Made by a program: the position numbers and the translations under genes. A stretch of 64,000 bases of DNA from positions 496,001 through 560,000 of the forward strand of contig NZ_BBZJ01000014.1 in NCBI RefSeq assembly GCF_001417775.1, given 5' to 3'. Source of the DNA: Streptomyces sp. TP-A0356. Lineage in GTDB: Bacteria > Actinomycetota > Actinomycetes > Streptomycetales > Streptomycetaceae. Each line of letters opens with the position of its first letter. The stretch's first letter is position 1. Of this stretch, positions 16,908-25,259 are shown in pieces. The notes under the pieces were generated by a model that did no database searches, was not told where the DNA came from, and saw only the letters and a program-made list of their open reading frames with translations.

Positions 16908-17810
16908 TCAGGTCCCGAACTCCAGGTCCGAACTGATGGTCTCCCACAGTGCGTTGAACCACAGGTGCGACTGCTCCACGAAGGTCGTGTCCCTCAGGCC
17001 CGCCCCCTGCGCGAAGGGGAACAGCATGGACTGCGTGCCCTGTGCGTCGTACATCTCCAGGTACTCGTGGTCGATCTCCTCGCCCCGGCGCGTCAGCGTG
17101 TAGTAGGCGAACAGCGCCTCCGAGCCGTTGAGCAGGTACAGCTTCACGGGAGGAGTGAACGGCAGCGCGCGGAAGGATACGTGGACGTCGATGCCGTGTG
17201 TGCCGCGCAGCGCCAGCAGGTTGTGCCTGAGGACCTGGCCCTGGGCGTTGCGCTGCGCCAGCCAGCGCCGGTGCAGCCGGTCGTCGTCCGTGCCCTCCAC
17301 CGGCGTGGGGAAGGCCAGGTCGATCCCGCCGCTCGGCAGCAGGACCCGCACATCCACCCTGGCCGGTTCTATGCGCCCCGCGTGAATCTCGCGCAACGGC
17401 TCACCCATGGCGAGGGTCAGCGACACCGATGTCAGGCAGAGGGCGTCGATCTCCACGTGCGGGGCCGCGAAGGCGGCGGATATCCGTGGGGCCAGGGCCA
17501 CCATCGTGGGCTGGGGCGGGGCTTCGGGCCCGGCCAGCACCTCGCCGGCATGCTGCGCGACGGTCGCCGGGCTGCCCTTGGACACATTGGTGAGCAGACG
17601 CTCCGACTGCAGGATCCGCAGTGCCTGGCGTACGGCGCCCCGCTCGACGCCGAACTCGTCCGCCAGCTTGGCCTGCGTGGGCATCCGCTGACCCGGCCGC
17701 AGCACTCCGGAACGGATCCGGCTGCGCAGCTCGTCGGCCACGTCGTGGTGGGACTTCTGTGGCCGTGGTGACCTGTTCCGCCCATTGACGGGGGCATGTT
17801 CCGGCTCCAC
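16908..17810 (-). CDS. devE: GntR-family regulator DevE, paralogue of DevA
   Basis: A 300-residue GntR regulator with the winged helix at about residues 20-85 (DVADELRSRIRSGVL ... TQAKLADEFGVERGAVRQAL) and the same long C-terminal domain as DevA (LAQRNAQGQVLRHNLLALRG; ALPFTPPVKLYLLNGSEALFAYYTL). The start GTG 17810 aligns with that of devA: both follow a TTTGG(C/T)C sequence. Unlike devA it has no hydrolase gene after it. The duplication has been described as giving distinct developmental roles. The 17-bp palindrome at 17897-17913 probably binds one or both proteins, so cross-regulation is likely. Confidence 0.87.
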   Translation of the reverse strand: MEPEHAPVNGRNRSPRPQKSHHDVADELRSRIRSGVLRPGQRMPTQAKLADEFGVERGAVRQALRILQSERLLTNVSKGSPATVAQHAGEVLAGPEAPPQPTMVALAPRISAAFAAPHVEIDALCLTSVSLTLAMGEPLREIHAGRIEPARVDVRVLLPSGGIDLAFPTPVEGTDDDRLHRRWLAQRNAQGQVLRHNLLALRGTHGIDVHVSFRALPFTPPVKLYLLNGSEALFAYYTLTRRGEEIDHEYLEMYDAQGTQSMLFPFAQGAGLRDTTFVEQSHLWFNALWETISSDLEFGT

Positions 17811-18120
17811 GGCCAAACAGTACAACTTCACGCCATCTTTGGGCAGTTCAGGGTGAGGTGGTTATGAGACGAGTCCAAGTGGAGATAAGTGAGGAGAAGT
17901 TGGTCGCCAACTTCGACGAGCTTGAACGAGCTTGAGCGTTCTTGACCGACATGGCCGTACCACTGACCGGGCTCCCTTCCGGAGGGGAGCCGGGAGCCCG
18001 GTCGGTACGCACCACCACAACTGGATCGCTACGGATGAACAGCACGGCAACCACCCACCCCCACGGAAGGAGCGCCACCCGTGAGCCCGCGACGGCTCAC
18101 CAGCTCAGGCCTGCAACGGC
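17811..18120. other. devE upstream region with no gene
   Basis: Apart from the palindrome at 17897-17913 there is a GAGCTTGAACGAGCTTGAG direct repeat at about 17920-17937. GGAAGGAGCGCC lies before a GTG at 18081, but the frame it opens runs antisense through the Eis-like gene and has no protein-like composition, so I do not call it. In devA the equivalent position holds the small membrane gene. Confidence 0.45.
17897..17913. promoter_or_regulatory. Operator-like palindrome upstream of devE
   Basis: AAGTTGGTCGCCAACTT, the same 7-base arms as upstream of devA with only the central base changed. It is centred about 95 bases before the devE start codon, the same distance as at devA. That shared spacing makes a common regulatory site very likely. 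Confidence 0.8.
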
Positions 18121-19416
18121 TCAGAAGACGTCCGGGCACCACGGTCGCCTGGACGTACGCAGCAGGGCGTCGGCCACGGAGGCGGCGCCCTCCTGCTGTT
18201 CCCGCACGCTCCCGAGGGCCGCGAGCCGCACGGCGGACTCGTCGCCCAGCCACAGCCTCGCCAACTCGCCCACAGCAAGGGTCAGCTGGGGCTCCCGGTC
18301 GGTCCGCGTGCACTCCGCGCCGTCCGGACCGGCCTGCAGCAGGTAGCGACCGCCGGTCAGTCCCGCCTCGTCCACGACCTCGAGGACGAGGGCGCCGGGA
18401 CGTTCGTACGTACGCGCCTCCAGGGCCCGTACGACGTCCAGGATCCGCACCCACAGCCAGTCCGCGTACGTGGTGAGCCGGGCCCCGCGCGGGTCGGGGA
18501 GGAGGTGCGGCAGCAGGTCGTCCGGGGCACGTCCGCCCGTCTTCACGGTGGTGACCCAGTCGATCGAGCAGAGGTAGCGCCACAGGGCGCGTTCGGCGGC
18601 CGGGCTCGTGGCGATCAGGCTCTGGACGGTCGCCGTGTTCAGGGGGCGCTTGTCGTCGCCCCAGTGATCGTCACACACATACGTGGCCAGGCCCTCGATC
18701 TCGCCGGACGCGGAGCGGTGGACGGCGTAGAAGGGCTCCGTCCACGGCACCCGGTCCCGCCGCAGGGCGCCCGTGTGGACCTGCCACCAGCGGTCGTCCC
18801 GGGTGATCGTGCCGCTCCGGCTGCGGCGGAGCCGCTCGTGCAGTTCGGGGCCGAACTTGCGGACGTCGGCGCCGTCGACGAGGTCGATGCGGCCGCCGTC
18901 GTCCGGGGCCGGGCGGTGGCGGTCAAGGCCGACGCGGGGCACGTCGATGGTCCACTCGGCGGTGTGGGTGGCGGGGCCGAAGCCGTAGCGGCCGTAGATG
19001 GGGTACTCGGCGGCGATGAGCGTGGCGACGACGTCACCGCGTTCCTTCGCGGCGGCGAGGTCGAGGGCCATCATGCGGCTGAGGATGCCGCGGCGGCGGT
19101 GCGTTGCGGTGACGGAGACGTTGGAGATGGCGTTGGCGGGGACGGGGGTGCCGCCGACGGCGGTGAGCTCCTGCGGGAAGGAGCGGAAGGTGGCCACCAT
19201 GGGCGTCCCCCCGGTCGAGCAAGGCCGGGAGCGGGGGAGGGCGTCGGTGTCGAAGGCGGCGAGGGTGCGGGAGGGGACGATGTAGGTGCCGCGGTCGGCT
19301 GTCTCGTCGTCGCAGACGTGGGGGGAGCGAAGGAAGCCGGTGTGGAGGGCGCGGGTCCAGTCCGGGATCTCCGGTTCGGTGATGGGGCGTACGTGGATGT
19401 CCTCGGAGCGGCTCAT
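18121..19416 (-). CDS. Eis-like GNAT N-acetyltransferase
   Basis: A 431-residue three-domain acetyltransferase of the Eis type. The N-terminal GNAT domain has [18 protein letters not shown], where RRRGIL is the acetyl-CoA pyrophosphate loop. A second, degenerate GNAT and a C-terminal sterol-carrier-like domain follow. The chain ends in Phe (CPDVF), as in Eis enzymes that use the C-terminal carboxylate as catalytic base. Eis proteins acetylate amines, including aminoglycosides; the natural substrate is unknown. Oddly, about 12 residues (around [10 protein letters not shown]) at positions 61-72 are encoded by an interspersed repeat inserted in frame. Start ATG 19416. Confidence 0.85.
   Translation of the reverse strand: MSRSEDIHVRPITEPEIPDWTRALHTGFLRSPHVCDDETADRGTYIVPSRTLAAFDTDALPRSRPCSTGGTPMVATFRSFPQELTAVGGTPVPANAISNVSVTATHRRRGILSRMMALDLAAAKERGDVVATLIAAEYPIYGRYGFGPATHTAEWTIDVPRVGLDRHRPAPDDGGRIDLVDGADVRKFGPELHERLRRSRSGTITRDDRWWQVHTGALRRDRVPWTEPFYAVHRSASGEIEGLATYVCDDHWGDDKRPLNTATVQSLIATSPAAERALWRYLCSIDWVTTVKTGGRAPDDLLPHLLPDPRGARLTTYADWLWVRILDVVRALEARTYERPGALVLEVVDEAGLTGGRYLLQAGPDGAECTRTDREPQLTLAVGELARLWLGDESAVRLAALGSVREQQEGAASVADALLRTSRRPWCPDVF
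19206..19238. repeat. Interspersed mini-repeat inside Eis-like gene
   Basis: TCCCCCCGGTCGAGCAAGG followed by CCGGGAGCGGGGGA forms a CCCCC...GGGGG hairpin with inner GAGC. It resembles the Streptomyces intergenic repeat whose other copy is at 30416-30461 before glnR. Here it is in frame within a coding region. Confidence 0.65.
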
Positions 19417-19479
19417 GGGCCCACGCTAGGGGGGTGGGCCAAGGGGTGTCGCGTGGATTTCGGGGCAGGGCCGGAGCGG

Positions 19480-20460
19480 TCAGAAGACCGCGCGTATCTC
19501 GCCCACCTCGCGGCCTCCGCCCAGCAGTGGTGACCTGCCGATGCGGTCCACCACCGGGCCCTCGAAGCCCATCACGGTCAACGCGCGTGACAGGACCGGG
19601 CCCAGCGCCCGGGTCGCGCCGTCGTCCACCTTGAAGGCCAGCGCCCGGCCGTTCGGCAGGGCCACCGCCTGGACCGCCTCCGCGCCCATCTTCGACAGGG
19701 CACCGGGGATCTCCCGCATCAGCCAGGTGTCGGGGCGGCGCGTGCCCGCCACGTACTCCGGGTGCGCCCGCATCGCGTCGGCCACCCGGCGTTCCGCCGT
19801 GCCCGGCGCCGCAAGGACGAAGGAGCGGAAGGCGCGGGCCAGACCGGTGAGGCTGATCGCCATCAGCGGCGCCCCGCAGCCGTCCGTACCGACCGCCGCC
19901 ACCGGCTCCCCGGCCGCCTCCTCCACCACCGAGTGGATCAACTGCTGCAACGGGTGCCCGATGTCGAGGTACGACTCCAGCGGCCAGCCCCGCAGCGCGC
20001 ACGCCGCCAGCATCGCCGTGTGCTTGCCGGAGCAGTTCATGGTGACCCGCTCACGCGCGGCGCCCGACGCCAGGTACGCCTCCGCCTCCGCCGCGTCCAG
20101 CGGCAGGTCCGGCGGGCACTGGAGCCGCTCCGCGGTCAGGCCGTGCTCCGCCAGCATCGTCCGCACCAGGTCCCGGTGGAAGGCCTCGCCCGAGTGGCTG
20201 GCGGCGGCGATCGCCAGCCGCTCCCCGGTCAGGTCCAGGCCCGCCCGCAGCACACCGGCCGCCTGCATCGGCTTGTTGCACGAGCGCGGGAAGACCGGCG
20301 CCTTCACGTCCCCGAGCGCGAACTCCACGGAACCGTCCGCGGCCAGCAGCACCAGGCTCCCCCGGTGCCGCCCCTCGACGAACCCGGACCGCACCACCTC
20401 GGCGAGCACCGGGGGCACGGGAGCGGCGACGGACAGCGTGGGCCGGGCGGAAGTCGACAT
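19480..20460 (-). CDS. L-asparaginase II family protein
   Basis: A 326-residue protein of the asparaginase-II family found in actinobacteria and rhizobia, distinct from the E. coli enzymes. Family marks are VLAEVVRSGFVEGRHRGSL near the start, RSCNKPMQA, ASHSGEAFH, MNCSGKHTAML and AVGTDGCGAPLMAISL. The conserved Ser, Lys and Cys residues in these motifs build the active site. It should release ammonia and aspartate from asparagine in the cytoplasm. No signal peptide is present. ATG 20460 has GGAAGG about 10 bases upstream; the longer frame to 20712 is low complexity. The 248-base gap to rsiG shows nothing notable. Confidence 0.9.
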   Translation of the reverse strand: MSTSARPTLSVAAPVPPVLAEVVRSGFVEGRHRGSLVLLAADGSVEFALGDVKAPVFPRSCNKPMQAAGVLRAGLDLTGERLAIAAASHSGEAFHRDLVRTMLAEHGLTAERLQCPPDLPLDAAEAEAYLASGAARERVTMNCSGKHTAMLAACALRGWPLESYLDIGHPLQQLIHSVVEEAAGEPVAAVGTDGCGAPLMAISLTGLARAFRSFVLAAPGTAERRVADAMRAHPEYVAGTRRPDTWLMREIPGALSKMGAEAVQAVALPNGRALAFKVDDGATRALGPVLSRALTVMGFEGPVVDRIGRSPLLGGGREVGEIRAVF

Positions 20461-20708
20461 GGGTGGTTGCCTTCCGGAGGAGGGGACCCGCCCCGGCGCC
20501 GCCCCGCGCGGAGCGGCTCCCTCCCCCGGCGGGCGGGGGCGGGGCCCCGGCCGGTCTCGGTAGCCGGTTCCACCCGGCAAGGCACCGTCGGCGGCTGCGA
20601 GCCCACCCGGCCGCCGCGACCGCCGGGATGCCCGGTGCCGCAGCTGCCGCCGAGGTCCCGGGGCCGCCGTGCACGCGGGCGCCCCGGGTTCGCCCGGGGC
20701 CCTCCGCG

Positions 20709-21311
20709 TCACATGAGCAGATCGTCTACTTGTGCTTCTCCTTCACGGTACCTGCGCGCGATCTCGGCACTGCAACCGTCCGCCGTGCGCTGCAGCCGCT
20801 GCCGCCGCCGGGAGACCTGCTGCTCGTAGCGCACGAGCCGGACCATGCCCGCGCCCAACTCCTCGTCGGTGCGCGCCTGCAGGTCCGACAGCTCGACCTC
20901 GGCGAGCATCTCGGCCGCCAGCCGCCGGTACTCCTCGCCGTGCGGTGTGCCGACCGTCACATGGCGGGCCGAGGAGCGCTGGCGGGCGGGTGCGTCCCTG
21001 AGGATCTCCGGGAGCCGTTCCATGACCCCTTCGGGCGCGGCCCCGCCACCGCGACGGGCCAGCTCCGCCCGCAGGATGTCGATGCGGCCCTGCAGAAGCC
21101 GGCGTACGTAACTGAGATCGGCCTCGTCCTGCTGGGCGTCCCGGCGCAGCGTGCGCAGCTCGGGCAGCCGCAGGACGGACAGATCGGGCTCGGGCAGTTC
21201 CGCGGGCAGGGCGCTGTCCGTGCGCTGCACGGGCGGCCGGCACTCCCTCGTGCTTCCCCTACGGGCGGGTGCCACAGCCCCGGGCGGCTGCCCGGTACTC
21301 GGTGTGCTCAT
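20709..21311 (-). CDS. rsiG: RsiG, c-di-GMP-dependent anti-sigma factor for WhiG
   Basis: A 200-residue helical protein. It carries the antiparallel coiled-coil c-di-GMP signature E-x3-S-x2-R-x3-Q-x3-D twice: Glu63, Ser67, Arg70, Gln74, Asp78 and Glu163, Ser167, Arg170, Gln174, Asp178. That exact duplicated motif defines RsiG of Streptomyces. Loaded with c-di-GMP it sequesters the sporulation sigma factor WhiG, so it times reproductive development. The N-terminal 40 residues are Pro-rich and disordered and the end (EAQVDDLLM) is acidic. It has its own transcription unit, divergent from dtd. Confidence 0.93.
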   Translation of the reverse strand: MSTPSTGQPPGAVAPARRGSTRECRPPVQRTDSALPAELPEPDLSVLRLPELRTLRRDAQQDEADLSYVRRLLQGRIDILRAELARRGGGAAPEGVMERLPEILRDAPARQRSSARHVTVGTPHGEEYRRLAAEMLAEVELSDLQARTDEELGAGMVRLVRYEQQVSRRRQRLQRTADGCSAEIARRYREGEAQVDDLLM

Positions 21312-21575
21312 GTACCTCTACCGTCCCCTCGACCGGCGCGGCACCCCCCACGGATGCGCCGCAACACACGCATCGTGCCACCCCGCGTGCCCGTCATGTG
21401 ACCGAGTGCCCCCGATCTGCCCCGGATGGAGGGGTTAAGGGTCGATAAGAATGCCCTCGTAAGAGATCACTGGACAGATCACGGAATGACCTCGTAAGCG
21501 AGCGTGGCAGGCCGGGGCACGGACCGTCGGCGGCCCCTTCCCGGCGCCGCCGGATCGCACGGCATGATGGTCCTC

Positions 21576-22001
21576 ATGCGTGCGGTGGTGCAGAGGGTGG
21601 ACGGCGCGAGCGTCGTCGTGGACGGTGAGACGGTCGGCGAGATCAGCGGCGAGGGCCTGTGCGTGCTCGTCGGGGTCACGCACGAGGACACCAAGGAGAA
21701 GGCGGCCCAGCTGGCCCGCAAGCTCTGGTCCATCCGCATGCTGCACGACGAGAAGTCCTGCTCGGACATCGACGCGCCGCTGCTGGTGATCAGCCAGTTC
21801 ACGCTCTACGGCGACGCCCGCAAGGGCCGCCGCCCCACCTGGAACGCGGCTGCCCCGGGCGATGTCGCCGAGCCTCTCGTCGACGAGGTGGTGGCGCAGC
21901 TGCGTTCGCTGGGCGCGACGGTGGCGACGGGCCGGTTCGGCGCGCGGATGCGCGTGTCACTGACGAACGACGGCCCGTTCACCGTGCTCGTGGAGATCTG
22001 A
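21576..22001 (+). CDS. dtd: D-aminoacyl-tRNA deacylase
   Basis: Hydrolyses D-amino acids (and glycine mischarged on tRNA-Ala) from tRNA, a proofreading step. The 141-residue length is normal. [18 protein letters not shown] at the start, [11 protein letters not shown] in the middle and [12 protein letters not shown] at the end are the diagnostic segments; SQFTL and NxGPxT form the active site at the dimer interface. ATG 21576 is the family start; an in-frame ATG at 21564 would add four residues. It converges on ygfZ across a short spacer of GCGGAAGC(G)CAT-type repeats (22005-22070). Confidence 0.95.
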   Translation: MRAVVQRVDGASVVVDGETVGEISGEGLCVLVGVTHEDTKEKAAQLARKLWSIRMLHDEKSCSDIDAPLLVISQFTLYGDARKGRRPTWNAAAPGDVAEPLVDEVVAQLRSLGATVATGRFGARMRVSLTNDGPFTVLVEI

Positions 22002-22086
22002 TCCCGCGGAAGCGCATCACCGCGAAAGCTCATCCCCGCGGAAGCGCATCCCGCGGGGAAGCTGATCCCGACGGGAGAGCCGGCCC

Positions 22087-23052
22087 CTACGGTTCGACGA
22101 TCACTTCCTGTGCCGCCGCCGTCGAGTCCGCGAGCAGGCGGGCGTCCGCCGGGACGTTCCGCTTGACCAGGGCGAGGGCGACCGGGCCCAGTTCGTGATG
22201 GCGTACCGACGTGGTGACGAAGCCGATCTTGCGCCCCTCCGGACCGTCCTCCGCCAGCCGCAGCTCCGCGCCGTGCGGCGGCAGGTGGACCTCGCTGCCG
22301 TCGAGGTGGAGGAAGACCAGGCGGCGCGGTGGCTTGCCCAGGTTCTCGACGCGGGCGACCGTCTCCTGACCCCGGTAGCAGCCCTTCTGGAGGTGCACGG
22401 CCGTGCCGATCCAGCCCAGCTCGTGCGGGATGGTGCGGTGGTCGGTCTCGAAGCCGAGGCGGGGGCGGTGGTGCTCGACGCGCAGGGCCTCGTAGGCCAG
22501 CAGCCCGGCGGCGGGGCCGTTCTTCTCCGCGTACGACTCCAGGTCCCTACGCGGCAGGAACAGGTCACGGCCGTAGGGCGTCTCGCGGACCAGGACGCCT
22601 GCCGGGGCCTCGGCGATCGAACCGGCCGGCAGGTGCACGACCGCGAACTCGTCCGTCCGGTCGGCGACTTCGACGCGGTAGAAGAACTTCATCGACTCCA
22701 GGTAGGCGATCAGCGCGTCCTGGGTGCCGGGCTCGACATGGGCCCAGACCGTCTCGCCGTCGTCGACCAGGTACAGCGCGTGCTCGATATGACCGTGCGC
22801 CGAGAGGATGAGCGCCTCGGTGGCCTGGTGCGGGGGCAGTTCGCTGACGTGCTGGGTGAGCAGCAGGTGCAGCCAGCTCAGCCGGTCCTCGCCGCTGACG
22901 GCGATGACGCCGCGGTGCGAGAGGTCCACGAATCCGGAGCCGTCGGCGAGGGCGCGCTGCTCGCGGAACAGGTCGCCGTAGTGGGCGGCGACGCCTTCGT
23001 CCACGCCCTCGGCGGGGACGGCGCCGGGCAGGGACAGCAGGGGACTCTTCAT
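22087..23052 (-). CDS. ygfZ: YgfZ/GcvT folate-binding Fe-S cluster maintenance protein
   Basis: A 321-residue folate-binding protein that helps keep iron-sulfur enzymes active. The YgfZ signature KGCYRGQE lies at residues 223-230 with the redox-sensitive Cys225. The fold resembles glycine-cleavage T-protein, seen in SGEDRLSWLHLLLTQHV and AGLLAYEALRVEHHRPRLGFETD. The start codon ATG 23052 is 11 bases past the nur stop codon, so the two are likely co-transcribed. Linking a nickel sensor to Fe-S maintenance makes sense for oxidative-stress metal balance. Confidence 0.92.
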   Translation of the reverse strand: MKSPLLSLPGAVPAEGVDEGVAAHYGDLFREQRALADGSGFVDLSHRGVIAVSGEDRLSWLHLLLTQHVSELPPHQATEALILSAHGHIEHALYLVDDGETVWAHVEPGTQDALIAYLESMKFFYRVEVADRTDEFAVVHLPAGSIAEAPAGVLVRETPYGRDLFLPRRDLESYAEKNGPAAGLLAYEALRVEHHRPRLGFETDHRTIPHELGWIGTAVHLQKGCYRGQETVARVENLGKPPRRLVFLHLDGSEVHLPPHGAELRLAEDGPEGRKIGFVTTSVRHHELGPVALALVKRNVPADARLLADSTAAAQEVIVEP

Positions 23053-23062
23053 GGATCCAAGC

Positions 23063-23500
23063 CTACGACGGGGTACTTGAACTCTTGAGGGAGCAGTCCT
23101 TGCAGCGACCGAAGATCGCGAAGTGCTTCATGTCGGTGTCGAAGCCGAAGGTCTCGCGGAGCTTGGCGGTGAACTCGGCGGCCACGTCGAGGTCGGCCTC
23201 GATGACGTTCGTGCAGTCGCGGCAGACCAGGTGGATGTGGTGGTGCCGGTCCGCGAGGTGGTAGGTCGGCGCCCCGTGCCCGAGATGGGCATGGCTGACC
23301 AGCCCGAGCTCCTCCAGGAGCTCCAGGGTCCGGTAGACGGTGGAAATGTTGACCCCCGACGCCGTCTTCCTCACTTCCACGAGGATGTCGTCGGGGGTCG
23401 CGTGCTCCAGGGCGTCCACGGCTTCGAGCACGAGTTGCCGCTGCGGGGTCAGCCGGTAGCCGCGCTGCCGCAGATCGCTCTTCCAGTCGGTGCTCACCAC
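23063..23500 (-). CDS. nur: Nickel-responsive Fur-family regulator Nur
   Basis: A 145-residue Fur-family repressor. The HTH lies in LTPQRQLVLEAVD ... ISTVYRTLELLEELGLVSH. With the start at GTG 23500, metal-ligand histidines fall at positions 33, 70, 72, 86, 88, 90 and 126, the residues reported for the two metal sites of S. coelicolor Nur, so I keep that start (the next codon is also GTG). Nur with nickel represses sodF and nickel uptake and indirectly allows sodN. The C-terminal CKDC could bind structural zinc. ygfZ follows closely. The promoter is in the 100 bases before the nitrobindin-like gene end. Confidence 0.9.
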   Translation of the reverse strand: MVSTDWKSDLRQRGYRLTPQRQLVLEAVDALEHATPDDILVEVRKTASGVNISTVYRTLELLEELGLVSHAHLGHGAPTYHLADRHHHIHLVCRDCTNVIEADLDVAAEFTAKLRETFGFDTDMKHFAIFGRCKDCSLKSSSTPS

Positions 23501-23602
23501 AGCCCCCAGTGTAGAAGCGTCGGCCCTGCATGCGCCCGCGCGGATCATGACCGGCGGAGACGATGGGTGCCGGGCCGGCGAGGCCTACTTGAAGGGCGAG
23601 GC

Positions 23603-24178
23603 CTACTTGAAGAAGGCGATCCCGTCGTCCGGCAGGTCGTCCGGGAGTGCCTTCGCCCAGCGCTCCACGTCCTCCGGGGTGACGACCTTCTTCAGATGGG
23701 CCGACATGTAGGGGCGCAGCGGGACGTCGGGCGTCTGCTTCTCGCCGACCCACATCAGGTCCCCGTTGACGTACCCGTACAGCCGCTTGCCGCCGGTGTA
23801 CGGGGGCGCGGCCGCCGTCCGCGCCACGGCGTCCGTCGCGAGGTCGATCTGCGGCTTCTTCTCGGCCAGCTCGCCGTACCAGACCTCCACGACCCCGTCG
23901 TTGCGGACCATGGTGACCTCGACCTTGCGATCGGCGCCGATCCGCCAGAAGCCGGACTCGGACTCCAGCGGCCTGACCTTGTTCCCCTCGCCGTCCAGCA
24001 CCCAGGTGTGCGAGTGGTACTCCAGGAAGTCCCGGCCGTCGTGGGTGAAGGAGACCTCCTGGCCGAAATTGCACTTCTCGGAGCCGGGGAAGTCGTGCAC
24101 GCCCGCGCCCGTCCAGTTCCCGAGCAGGAAGGCGAGCGGGACCAGGCCCTTGTGGAGGTCGGACGGGATCTCGATCAT
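23603..24178 (-). CDS. FABP-like/nitrobindin heme-binding domain protein
   Basis: A 191-residue beta-barrel protein. The N-terminus has FLLGNWTGAGVHDFPG, the G-x-W-x-G-x-G motif of nitrobindin and THAP4-like barrels. FLEYHSHTWVLDGEGNKVRPLESESGFWRI supplies the next strands. Relatives bind ferric heme and can isomerise peroxynitrite, a plausible partner for the neighbouring Nur/YgfZ stress genes. I cannot fix the proximal heme histidine by eye. ATG 24178 starts the gene 28 bases after the short membrane gene at 24207-24305, so the two are probably one transcript. Confidence 0.85.
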   Translation of the reverse strand: MIEIPSDLHKGLVPLAFLLGNWTGAGVHDFPGSEKCNFGQEVSFTHDGRDFLEYHSHTWVLDGEGNKVRPLESESGFWRIGADRKVEVTMVRNDGVVEVWYGELAEKKPQIDLATDAVARTAAAPPYTGGKRLYGYVNGDLMWVGEKQTPDVPLRPYMSAHLKKVVTPEDVERWAKALPDDLPDDGIAFFK

Positions 24179-24206
24179 GAGCAGCTCTTCGTCGTGAGTG
24201 GCAGGG

Positions 24207-24305
24207 TCAGCGCTGGCCCTCGTACAGCTTCTTCACGGTCAGCCCGGCGAAGGCGAGGACGCCGACGCAGACCAGCACCAGCAGGGTTTCGAAGAAGATC
24301 GCCAC
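24207..24305 (-). CDS. 32-residue single-helix membrane protein
   Basis: GTG 24305 to TGA 24207 encodes 32 residues: MAIFFETLLVLVCVGVLAF, then AGLTVKKLYEGQR. One transmembrane helix covers residues 4-22, with a basic cytosolic tail. AAGGAG lies 7 bases before the GTG, a near-perfect ribosome site, and the coding GC pattern agrees. I recall close copies in other Streptomyces at the same place, just before the FABP-like gene. Function is unknown; a regulator or anchor subunit for a membrane complex is possible. Confidence 0.75.
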   Translation of the reverse strand: MAIFFETLLVLVCVGVLAFAGLTVKKLYEGQR

Positions 24306-24450
24306 GGGTTGCTCCTTGTGAGCGAGGGTGGGTACACAGAGCCGGGTCCCACTCTAGTCGGGCGGGACGCGGCCCTCTTCCCGAGGTCGGCCGTCAGGGT
24401 CGCCCCCCGATGCGCCGGGGTCGATCACCACGCGGGACTACGATGCGGGC

Positions 24451-24813
24451 ATGGCGAAGAAGCTCGTGATCAAGGTGACGGCCGGGGCTGACGCCCCGGA
24501 GCGCTGCTCGCAGGCGTTCACCGTGGCGGCCGTGGCGGTGGCCAGCGGCGTCGACGTCTCGCTCTGGCTGACCGGCGAGTCCTCGTGGTTCGCGCTGCCG
24601 GGCCGGGCCGCCGAGTTCGAGCTGCCGCACGCGGCACCGCTGCCCGACCTGATCGAGTCGATCCTGGCGGCCGGGCGGATCACCCTGTGCACACAGTGCG
24701 CGGCCCGCCGCGACATCACGGAGAAGGACGTCATCGAGGGCGTACGGATCGCGGGCGCACAGGTGTTCGTGCAGGAGGCGCTGGCGGACGACACCCAGGC
24801 GCTCGTCTACTAG
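24451..24813 (+). CDS. DsrE-family protein
   Basis: A 120-residue DsrE/DsrF-like protein, a small Rossmann-type fold used in sulfur relay and related chemistry. It begins KKLVIKVTAGADAPERCSQAF; ASGVDVSLWLTGESSWFALPG is the second strand-loop; and ITLCTQCAARRDI holds Cys80 and Cys83, a CxxC that could carry sulfur. The last part, RIAGAQVFVQEALADDTQALVY, is typical. It diverges from the 32-residue membrane gene. Its location beside sulfurtransferase and DUF1416 genes supports a role in sulfur handling, though none is proven. Confidence 0.85.
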   Translation: MAKKLVIKVTAGADAPERCSQAFTVAAVAVASGVDVSLWLTGESSWFALPGRAAEFELPHAAPLPDLIESILAAGRITLCTQCAARRDITEKDVIEGVRIAGAQVFVQEALADDTQALVY

Positions 24814-24870
24814 GGCGCTACTGGCTTCCTGCTAGGGCGCTGCCGGCTCCTGGGGCGCTGCCGGCTCCCG
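24811..24870. repeat. Three imperfect copies of a GGGCGCTGCCGGCTCC unit
   Basis: TAGGGCGCTACTGGCTTCCTGC, TAGGGCGCTGCCGGCTCCTG and GGGCGCTGCCGGCTCCCG lie head to tail, starting in the stop codon of the DsrE gene. They fill the gap between two convergent genes and may act together as a loose terminator. Confidence 0.7.
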
Positions 24871-24878
24871 AACGGGCA

Positions 24879-25136
24879 CTACCGCCGGTTCTTCCCGTCC
24901 AGCTCGTCCCACCACTCGTCCGACTTCGGGTCCCCGGAGGGATCGTCCCACCAGCGGTCCTCGGGGCCGCGCCGGTTGGCCACCATCGCGGCCAGCGGTG
25001 GGATCACCATGGCGACCACACACATGCCCACCGCCACGGGCACCGACCAGATGCGCACGACTCCCCACGCCAGGACGAACAGTCCGATGCACGTGCCCAT
25101 CATGGCGAAGTAGACGTGCCGCCGTCGTGCGTACAT
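24879..25136 (-). CDS. DUF3099 membrane protein
   Basis: An 85-residue protein with two transmembrane helices (about residues 8-30 and 32-54) and an acidic, Trp-rich cytosolic tail (EDRWWDDPSGDPKSDEWWDEL). This matches the DUF3099 family, restricted to actinobacteria and of unknown role. The start is ATG 25136. It is preceded by 123 bases after the DUF1416 stop, so it may be transcribed separately or by read-through. Confidence 0.82.
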   Translation of the reverse strand: MYARRRHVYFAMMGTCIGLFVLAWGVVRIWSVPVAVGMCVVAMVIPPLAAMVANRRGPEDRWWDDPSGDPKSDEWWDELDGKNRR

Positions 25137-25259
25137 GTCTCCAGGCTATGCCGGGACATGCCGGAGGGCCGCACCCCGACCGGCAAGCGTCCAACCCCCG
25201 GGGGATGCGGCCCTCAGGCCGTGCACGTACGGCCCCTCGGACCGTCGTGGAGTGTGCCG

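Noticed and set aside
18081..18476. Plus-strand ORF with a GGAAGGAG ribosome site
   Set aside because: It runs antisense through the Eis-like gene and has Arg/Pro/Ser shadow composition.
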